A stretch of DNA of 64,000 bases, from the NCBI GenBank assembly GCA_918797485.1, contig CAKKNE010000003.1, forward strand, positions 1,116,001-1,180,000, given 5' to 3'. This document shows, piece after piece, positions 53,836-61,200 of the stretch; position 1 is the first letter of the stretch, and every line of letters starts with the position of its first letter. Source of the DNA: Pelagomonas calceolata. Its lineage: Eukaryota; Sar; Pelagophyceae; Pelagomonadales; Pelagomonadaceae. The notes under the pieces were generated by a model. The model was not told the origin of the DNA. It ran no database searches and worked only from the letters and a program-made list of their open reading frames with translations. The translations under genes and the position numbers were made by a program.

Positions 53836-54128
53836 TGTTTGTTGTTATTTCTGCGGCGGCGTGATGACCGCTGCGGCGGCGTGTTTTGGAGCAGCGCAGC
53901 GCTATCGGCTGTAGGGTCGCTTAGAGCTCTTCGGCGCCTGGCGCGCGGTCCGGGCAAGTTTGAAAAAGTAATATGCTACCACTTGAGTGTCTAACGAGCA
54001 CCGATGGCGCGCGTTTGTGCGTTTTGGCTCGGCGCAAAATCGCAGCTAGCGTTCAGAAACATACTAGGCATCCACGAGAAATTCGCCTCGCGAGGGCATT
54101 GCATGGACCAAGGGCAGCCTCTGCGGCA
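53836..54128. other. Divergent intergenic region
   Basis: About 290 bp between the trmB side and the large secretory-type gene. No palindrome copy or RNA gene was recognised. Confidence 0.3.
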
Positions 54129-56552
54129 ATGAGGCTGCTATGGCTGCTCCTCGCGAGCAGCTATCACGCGTGCGCCGACCCCGAGCTAGTAGAAGCAGCC
54201 ATCAGGCGCATGGAGGAGAGAGGCCAGCACGATTTGGTAGAGGACGTGCGACGGCGCCTCGCGGAGCAGGAGGGGAAGGAGGATGAATTTGAGCAGCACT
54301 ACGCCGCCGCCGTCCATTTACAAAGACGGGCCGAGGCCGCCGAGGCCGCTCCACAGCAGACGGGATCTGCGGACCCGCAAACGGCAGCCCTCATGGCGCA
54401 GATCCGCGCGCAGGAGGCGACGAAGCAGCAACAGCTGCCGGACGCCGGCGACGTCCTCGCCAAGATCCGGGCCTTCGAGGCCCGAAACAGCAAGCCTCAA
54501 AATGACCTCGCGGCGCTCGCCGCGTCTTTTGGAGCGGAGAAGGCCCGCGGCCCGTCGCAGGGCGTGGAAGTTGGTCATGATGCGGCGGCGCTCATGGCCC
54601 AGATCCGACGGCAGGAGGCCCAGAAGGGCGGTGCGGGCGTCGCCGGCGCCGACGACGCGGCTCAGCTCATGGCCAAGATCCGCGCGGACGAGGCGAAGAA
54701 GGGTGCCGCAGTGATGCCGGGTGGCGACGACGCCGCCGCGCTGATGGCAGCGATTCGCCAACAAGAGGCTCAATCACGAGTCACGGGCGCCGCGCCCGAC
54801 GCAGCCGCTCTTATGAAGGAGATGCAGGCATCAAGCGAAGCGGCGACGCCCGCGGCGGCGCAGCTCGTTCAGGAGCTCCAAAAGCCTCAGGAGGAGGAGG
54901 AATCGGCGACCGAGAAGGCCGCGAAGAGCGGCGACGTCGAGCTGCTCAAACAAGCGATCCGCGGCGAGGAGGCCAAGGCCAAGAAGCAGGCGAGGAGGCG
55001 CAAGGAGGGCACTGTGCCAAAAGGAGCGCGTGCGAGCGTGAGCTTTTCGTTAGAAAGACGAGCCGACTCTGTCGAGGAGGCCGGCGCGCCGATTGTTATT
55101 ACCTGGGTGTCCACCCGAGAAGACAAGAAGGAAGGCCAAGTAGCTCTATTAAACGAGGAGGCGCCCGCGGTCCAATTCAAGGCGTTAGTTGGGAGTCGTT
55201 TCAGAGCTAGGAAACAGTCGACGGGAGAACCTATCATTGATTTTGTCGTTGAATTCCGCGACGAGAACTTCACGGTGCCGGCGCCGCCGGGCACGAAACT
55301 CTATAAAGATACGCCTCCCTTACCGCCAAATGTCGAGAAATCACAAGCTTCCATCAAAGCCGGGAAGGCCCTGGCAGCCTTCGAAAAAAAATCAAGGGTG
55401 TCTCCCCCGCCGATGGTCAATCTCACGAAAACACCGAAAGCCTGCGACACCGCCGGCCTGTCGGCGGCCTTCATGGGGACGACGCAAGCTAGAGGTGGCC
55501 GCATCTTGCTTGTGTTGCGGGGCGAGGCCTTTCGGGGCCTGCACCACGGCGTCGAGGTCCTGGACGAGGGCGTATCCGTCAGAACGGCGGAGCTGAGGCG
55601 GGGTCTGGTGTGCACGCCACACTCATATAAACTACAAGAGGCCGTCTCGAAAGCGCAGATGGAGCGCATTGTGAAACCGCTTGAAAAACGCGACATGGCC
55701 GTCGACATCATTGTGGCGTCTCCCGGTTGTTCAAATGCGCCGGTCTCCGACAAAATGAAAAAAAGATGGTGGGCCGATTTGCAAAGGTGGTACGGCTCGA
55801 ATCTGAAGGAGGCGGTTCTGTTGGACGGCGTCGGTCACCGGAACCATTTGATAGAGGCGGTCGACGCCGCGTTGCGCGTATCCCAAACAGAAATCTACCG
55901 CTCCATCCTCATTTGGCGCATCGACGTCGCGCCGCTCGCTCCATTATCAGCGCCTCCAAAAAAATTTGGAGATGCGCCGACGGACTACCTCGACGCCGAT
56001 AATGATGAAATCGCGGGCGTCGGCCACGGCTACGCCTGGGCCTTTCCTGCCGCGATCTTGTCGTGCTTCCGCGCGGTGTTAGACAATTGCTGGGTCGCGG
56101 GCTCGACGGGCGACTGGGCCCACAGTTGCGCGGCACACGCGGCCGCGGCGTCGGGCCTGGCTCTGCGGCGGGGGCCCTGGTGCTACCTGAAGCCGAAGGA
56201 AACGAGGCCGTGGTTCAGTTCGGCGACCGTCGAGCAGGCCGCGGGCGCGTCCCAGCTCGCGGGCTGGCAAAGGGACCGCGGCTACAACGTGAGCGTGGGG
56301 ATGGAGGAGGTGCGGACGTGGCCCTGGCTCTGCCCGCGGCCCGCGGCGCCCGTGTCGCTAAAGGACGACGTCGACCGCGCTTTCTGTGATCATCTGGAGG
56401 CCGTCGACGAGGACCTGGATTGCGACGCCGACGAGGCCGACGCGGAGTTCTGCGCGCGGCTGCTGACGCCGGCGCTGCGCCCGGCGCTTGATGACGATAA
56501 TGTTAGGGCGCAGTTCCGGTGCGGCGGCGCGGCGCGGCGGGGGGAATTGTAA
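54129..56552 (+). CDS. Large secretory-pathway protein with MAxIRxQEA repeats
   Basis: Encodes 807 residues with a signal peptide (MRLLWLLLASSYHACA). Residues about 80-230 hold five or six copies of a repeat near DAAALMAQIRRQEAQKG (MAQIRAQEATK, AKIRAFEARN, MAKIRADEAKK, MAAIRQQEAQS), forming short helices. A beta-rich middle (about 290-380, ITWVSTREDKKEGQVALLNE) recalls VHL-like beta domains, weakly. The C-terminal part (about 455-740) begins RILLVLRGEAFRGLHHG, a style shared with predicted glycosyltransferase-like domains of protists and large viruses, follow-up motifs uncertain. It probably works in the ER, Golgi or cell surface. The ATG at 54129 starts the signal peptide. Confidence 0.65.
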   Translation: MRLLWLLLASSYHACADPELVEAAIRRMEERGQHDLVEDVRRRLAEQEGKEDEFEQHYAAAVHLQRRAEAAEAAPQQTGSADPQTAALMAQIRAQEATKQQQLPDAGDVLAKIRAFEARNSKPQNDLAALAASFGAEKARGPSQGVEVGHDAAALMAQIRRQEAQKGGAGVAGADDAAQLMAKIRADEAKKGAAVMPGGDDAAALMAAIRQQEAQSRVTGAAPDAAALMKEMQASSEAATPAAAQLVQELQKPQEEEESATEKAAKSGDVELLKQAIRGEEAKAKKQARRRKEGTVPKGARASVSFSLERRADSVEEAGAPIVITWVSTREDKKEGQVALLNEEAPAVQFKALVGSRFRARKQSTGEPIIDFVVEFRDENFTVPAPPGTKLYKDTPPLPPNVEKSQASIKAGKALAAFEKKSRVSPPPMVNLTKTPKACDTAGLSAAFMGTTQARGGRILLVLRGEAFRGLHHGVEVLDEGVSVRTAELRRGLVCTPHSYKLQEAVSKAQMERIVKPLEKRDMAVDIIVASPGCSNAPVSDKMKKRWWADLQRWYGSNLKEAVLLDGVGHRNHLIEAVDAALRVSQTEIYRSILIWRIDVAPLAPLSAPPKKFGDAPTDYLDADNDEIAGVGHGYAWAFPAAILSCFRAVLDNCWVAGSTGDWAHSCAAHAAAASGLALRRGPWCYLKPKETRPWFSSATVEQAAGASQLAGWQRDRGYNVSVGMEEVRTWPWLCPRPAAPVSLKDDVDRAFCDHLEAVDEDLDCDADEADAEFCARLLTPALRPALDDDNVRAQFRCGGAARRGEL

Positions 56553-56681
56553 TGTTGTTCTTATGCGGATTCTACGAATTGGTTTGCGTGCGCGGGGCAG
56601 GTGCAGTAGATGATGATATAAGTTGAGTGACTTTTTACACCACTTTTTTGATTTTAGATCATCATCGGCGTCGCACGGGAC

Positions 56682-56705
56682 AAAGTGTCTTAGAGGCCGC
56701 TAGTC
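56682..56705 (-). promoter_or_regulatory. Oriented palindromic element, copy 7 (degenerate)
   Basis: On the minus strand: GCGGCCTCTAAGACACTTTG. One CTAG end is lost and no gene start lies at the usual distance on that strand. It may be a relic. Confidence 0.35.
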
Positions 56706-56769
56706 TTGGCGTCGCGCGATGATTCTGCGCGATGATTATACGTTCTCGATCGATTATACTCAAGCATCG

Positions 56770-57201
56770 TCAGCGGCGCCAGCGTTCTCGACGGCGTCCG
56801 GGGGAGCAGCCGCGTCGCCGACCGTGCCCGGGACCGGGTCCTCTGTAATCGCCCGCCGGGCTCTGCAGGCGCAATTCCATGGCGAGCGGAATCTCGCCAT
56901 CGAGGGAATCATAGTTTACCTCGATGGCGGCGTACGGCGAGAGATCGACGTCGTCCAGTGTCCGTTCCAGACCGACGACTCCATAGGATGCGCCGACGGC
57001 GGCATCAAGCTGTCCTTTGACAAAGAGCTCTCTATTGGCGCCCGTGACGTAAAATGATTCAACGTTGATGTGAGCTTGGTCGTTCGACCACGCGCGCCAG
57101 GGCAGAGCGTCATACGACCAGTCGTCTAGGTTGAGGGCGGGACCGCCGTGGGCGACGACGGCCAGCGCGAACACGAGTAGGCGCAGCGAGGGGCGGAGCA
57201 T
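56770..57201 (-). CDS. Secreted CIA30-like protein, C-terminus uncertain
   Basis: Encodes 143 residues with a signal peptide (MLRPSLRLLVFALAVVAHGG). FVKGQLDAAVGASYGVVGLE and DLSPYAAIEVNYDSLDGE resemble part of the CIA30/NDUFAF1 fold. The sequence switches near GDYRG to an Arg-rich tail; the neighbouring frame, overlapping at the same place, reads TEDPVPGTVGDAAAPPDAVE and looks more natural. The true 3' end may need a splice or be affected by a frameshift. Palindrome copy 8 lies 236 bp upstream in the standard orientation, which supports the start. Confidence 0.5.
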   Translation of the reverse strand: MLRPSLRLLVFALAVVAHGGPALNLDDWSYDALPWRAWSNDQAHINVESFYVTGANRELFVKGQLDAAVGASYGVVGLERTLDDVDLSPYAAIEVNYDSLDGEIPLAMELRLQSPAGDYRGPGPGHGRRRGCSPGRRRERWRR

Positions 57202-57535
57202 GGCTCAGGGTTCAGACGCGAGGTTTCCACACGTCGCGTCGTCGTAGCGTTTGGCCAGTTAGGACCGCGCGAGCCGCTGAATGAAACTCTCTACTCAGTC
57301 CAGAGGCAAACTTGTTCATTTGCAGTTCTGAGGTATGCGGCTCAGGACTCAGGACTCGAAGACCGACGTAACTCCACAATGAGCCGCTGGGGAGTTACTG
57401 CCCGCTGTGTTGTTTCGCTTGTCTTGCTAGGCAATCCCTAGTGTCTTACTGGCCGCTAGCGATTCCTCGCCCGGAGCCCTCAAGCCACCGGTCCTGGGCC
57501 ATCTTTAGCATTCCCCCCCGTCTAAGTTATGTCCC
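57202..57535. other. Intergenic region with oriented palindrome
   Basis: Some 334 bp upstream of the CIA30-like gene with copy 8 of the oriented element. A tandem CAGGACTCAGGACTC lies near 57341. Confidence 0.4.
57437..57460 (-). promoter_or_regulatory. Oriented palindromic upstream element, copy 8
   Basis: On the minus strand: GCTAGCGGCCA then GTAAGACACTAGG, 235 bp upstream of the CIA30-like ATG. Confidence 0.6.
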
Positions 57536-57872
57536 TCACACACGCGGTCTAATTCGCGGGGGTAGCGGCTTCGACGGCGCCCGTTTGTACCACGGCATCG
57601 TCTGTGTATGGGATCGTCTTCCGCCGCCTGCGGAATAAGCGGCAAACTTCGACGAAGCCGTAGGCGCAGAGGCACCTGTGTGGAAATGAAGAGTGGCCGA
57701 CGTGTCACGGGTTGATGACGCAGGGAGCACACGTACACCAAGCACTACACACAATCAGATAACACACGACGACCGTCGTGACGCAACGCGACGAGGCCTC
57801 TTCGCATCTCGACCTGCGGAAGCCTTGCGTGCCGACGACCAAGGCGGAAAATAGCCACGTCGGATGGTGCAT
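57536..57872 (-). CDS. Small membrane protein, spliced by an introner
   Basis: Exons 57731-57872 and 57536-57675 join in phase 1 to give 93 residues. The first exon encodes a signal-like start (MHHPTWLFSALVVGTQGF) and a hydrophobic span (TTVVVCYLIVCSAWCTC). The second encodes a Ser/Ala/Pro-rich, basic tail. Support comes from the introner ends, from frame continuity (exon 1 alone would stop inside the intron) and from palindrome copy 9 lying 187 bp upstream in the standard orientation. No family was recognised. Confidence 0.45.
57676..57730 (-). mobile_element. Short diverged introner intron, 55 bp
   Basis: On the minus strand the intron ends TTCATTTCCACACAG, the family acceptor end, and near its start carries CTGCGTC then ATCAACCCGTGA, close to the family left end. 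The putative target copies GTGCTCC and GTGCCTC are similar but not exact. Confidence 0.6.
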
Positions 57873-58240
57873 GGCTCAGATTTTAATGATGATGTTTTGA
57901 TGATAGAAGGCAAAAAGTTGATTCAATTTGCAGGAAACAGATTAGTCTTGCACGTTCAGGCGCCCCGCAGTGCACCAATGTGACCGAATCAATCCCCTGA
58001 ACGCGCAGACCACTCACTATCGGCGTTAGCATGTCGTGCGGAGTTGCTTGAGTCTAGAGCTAGTGTCTTACTGACGCTAGCTCGGTTGGGCTTGCAAGCT
58101 TGCCACTCAGAGCGCGCGCTGTAAACAATAATAAAACGCGCGCGGTTAGAGCTGAGAGCTCTGCCAGAGCAGTACAAACCAGCGCTGCGAGGCCGAGAGG
58201 AGCCTCCGCGCGATAGCGGCCTGAGCGGCCGGAGAGCAGC
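57873..58240. other. Divergent intergenic region with oriented palindrome
   Basis: Some 368 bp between the small minus-strand gene and the BEACH gene, with copy 9 of the oriented element. Confidence 0.4.
58059..58081 (-). promoter_or_regulatory. Oriented palindromic upstream element, copy 9
   Basis: On the minus strand: GCTAGCGTCA then GTAAGACACTAGC. The inverted ends extend to GAGCTAG and CTAGCTC. It is 186 bp upstream of the 57872 ATG in the standard orientation, and 159 bp upstream of the BEACH ATG in the opposite one. Confidence 0.6.
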
Positions 58241-61200
58241 ATGGATGCCCCATCATCCCCCGAGGAGCGGAGAGCTGAAGCAATGCGGAAAAAGAGCCAT
58301 CCCGGCTCGCCACCGATCGAGCTGAAAGGCAGGGAGATAGAGAGCACATTGACTCCGAAAGCGCAACCGATGCCGGCGCCGCCGCCGCGGCCCCAGAAGC
58401 CGCCTATCGTAAAAGAAGACGACGACGCCGTCACAGCCATCAGATTCGACGATGAGGACGCCGCGGCCGGCGCGCGACGCGTCAAAAGAGCGCTCACGGT
58501 GCTCGCCGACGCCAAACGACCGAGTAAAACGCGAGCCGCCGTGGCCGAGGCGCTCGCAACAATGTTGAGTGGAGACTCCGAGGCGTCCCGAGGCTGCCTC
58601 CGACTGCGAGGCTCTCAAGCTGGTGTTGATTTATTACCAGGAGGGGCATCATTAGCGTTTTTAAGAAGGGCCCAGCGCGCCCGGGGCTACACGGTCCTCT
58701 GCTGGGTGCGCGAGGCGCGGAGCTGTACGGAATTCACGGCCGCGAAGATCGGCCGCTGCCACGTTGTTGTTACGCCTGTCCGGGAATCAGGCTCATTGGA
58801 ATGGCGCGCGGAAGTGAATCTGGGCGATGGAAGAAGAAAGACGGCCGGCGGCCGCAGTGTAGACGATGGAGGAGCTAATGATAGAGATGACGGCGGCGCT
58901 GGTCATTCAAACGAGAAAGAAGATCTCGCGCCGCGCTGGCGGTTGTTAGCCGTGTCTCATGCGCAAAAGTATCTAAGTCCGGCCGAGGTCCAAGTAAGTG
59001 TCGACGGGCTGGCCGTGGGCGGCCCCGTCGCGGCGCAACTTCCCATTGCGGATTCATCAATACGCATTTCCGTGTTGGATGGTTTTGATGGGGTTGCCGC
59101 CTCTATAGCTTTGTTAGAGGGCGCCGCGTCATTAAAAGCCTTACGGGGCGCGTTCTGGCGCGGGCCGCGCGGCGGGCCGGGCGCCGCGGCGGGCGCCTTT
59201 AGAAGGGGCGAGCAACATGGGGAGAGTGACGACGAGGACGAGACCCAGGCGTCCCTGGCCAAACTGCGAGTTGCTTGTGCCTTGGAGCCCGGTCCTTGTG
59301 CGGCGTCGAATTTCATGCGATGGCGTCGGGGCGAGAGTGAGCGCGTGGGGGAAACAACAACAAAAATAAAAAAACGCAGGCCGCGCCGGCCAGGGAGCTT
59401 GGACGCCGCGCGGCGGCGGCGAGACGTCCGGTAGAGGAGTAGATGTGGCCCTAGGCGGCGCGAAGCCCACGCGCATCATCCTGCGGAACGCGTCTAGTGA
59501 AAGAGGCGCCGCGGCGCGATGTCGAGACGCCGTCGTCGCGAACGGCGGCTGCGCGGCCGTCGTGTCAAGTTGTGCGCCGGGCTGCGAGTCGGCCCTGCTG
59601 TTGATAGTTGCCGCATCACTAAGAAGGTGCGGCGCCGCGCACGCGGAGCGCGCCCTGGAAGAGAACGTCTTCGCGTTGCTGGCCACGAAAGTTACAAAAG
59701 GTGAAAGTGCAAGGAGCGCCTGGGCCGCGTTGGATGCCGCTGCCTACGCGCTCGGAGCCGGCTCGCAGCTCCACGCGCGGTCGTTGGGTGATTTATGGGC
59801 GTCCTCGACCTGGGCACGAGACAGGTCAGATGATCGTAGAGTAGCTTGGCTCGAGCAGGCGGCTTTACGGTGTTCGGCTGCCGCTCGAGCGCCGCCGCGG
59901 CGACGGAGGTCCGCACGGCTATTCGCGTCGGCATTGAGACGAGGTGTCGGCGTCGAGAAGCTGTTTAGGGTAGCGCGATCACTACTGAGGGACGTGGACG
60001 ATCCTAGTAAAAAAGCGAGAGGCGCCGCCGCAGCTCGACATTTAGCCACGGCCGCGTTGGTCGACGAGATGCGACGGCCGGGCAAAGAGTCGGACGGCCT
60101 TGACGGTGCTCGAGCGTGCTGCCGGTGCGTCCACGATACAAATGGAGACGCCGACGGGTCTGTGAGAGGGGCCTTCGTGGCGGCGCTGGGCCGCGCGTTG
60201 TCTGGAGCCGACGATATGTGTCGGAGGAGGTGCGCCGAGGGGTTGCGTTCAGTACGTTTCGCGGAGACGACGGCCCTAGCAATATTAGCGGACGAAGCGA
60301 AGACGAAGCCGTTACTGAAAAGGGCGGTATTAGGACTAGCCCTGTGGCAGCACGCCTGGGTTGATAGACATTTAGCCAAACTCGTGGAAGCTACGCGACA
60401 AGAAAGTGCCAATGACCATTCAGACGACGAGGACCCTCTCGGAAGTGCGCGTAGATTATCTGAAGTATTAAGAGCGCAACGGGACGCGCGTCGAAGCGCG
60501 CTACGAAGTGCCGCGACGCTAGCCTTGGCCGTGAGTGACGCCCTCGAGTCGAAGGCGTGGCAAGCATCACAAAATGAAATCGAGGAAATCATCAGGACGC
60601 TCGGCGTTTTGGACGACGAGTCCTGGTTGGCTCCGCCTTTGTGGTTAGCTTTACCTTTATTAGCGGCTGTTATTAGCGAGGCGTCGTCTGATATCTCTGC
60701 CCGAGCCGTCGGCGCGGCGTGCGCTAGGGCCAAGTCCACGGATCTCAAAGAGGTCTGTTCTTTGGAGGCGTGGTATTCTGTTGGTGCTTTTGTGAAATTA
60801 GCTTCCTCCGGAAATACTACCGTGCGGTTATTATCCTTAGATGCTCTAGGACACATCTGTGTCAGAGCCAAAGCCTTGAACCCCGACGCGTCGCATGCCG
60901 AAGAAGGCATGGAGCTAGCACCAAGCGTGTGGCGCTCGTTATGTAGGTGTTTGAACGCTAGATCAGGACCGGCGCACGCACCTGCATTAATAGATGTCCG
61001 AGCGCGCGCGGCGTTTGCCTCAATAGCGTCGCAGTGCTGCCGGCGACTGGCCGCGGAGTGTTCAAAAAGTCCGCGGGACGCCTGCGTCGCCCTATCACAA
61101 TTGCTTGCATATGTTGTAGAATCCTTGTGGCCGGGACCGTACATCCGGGGCGAAGCTAGACAGCGGAATGGGGAAGTCTTGCTGTTCACGGACGGCATCG

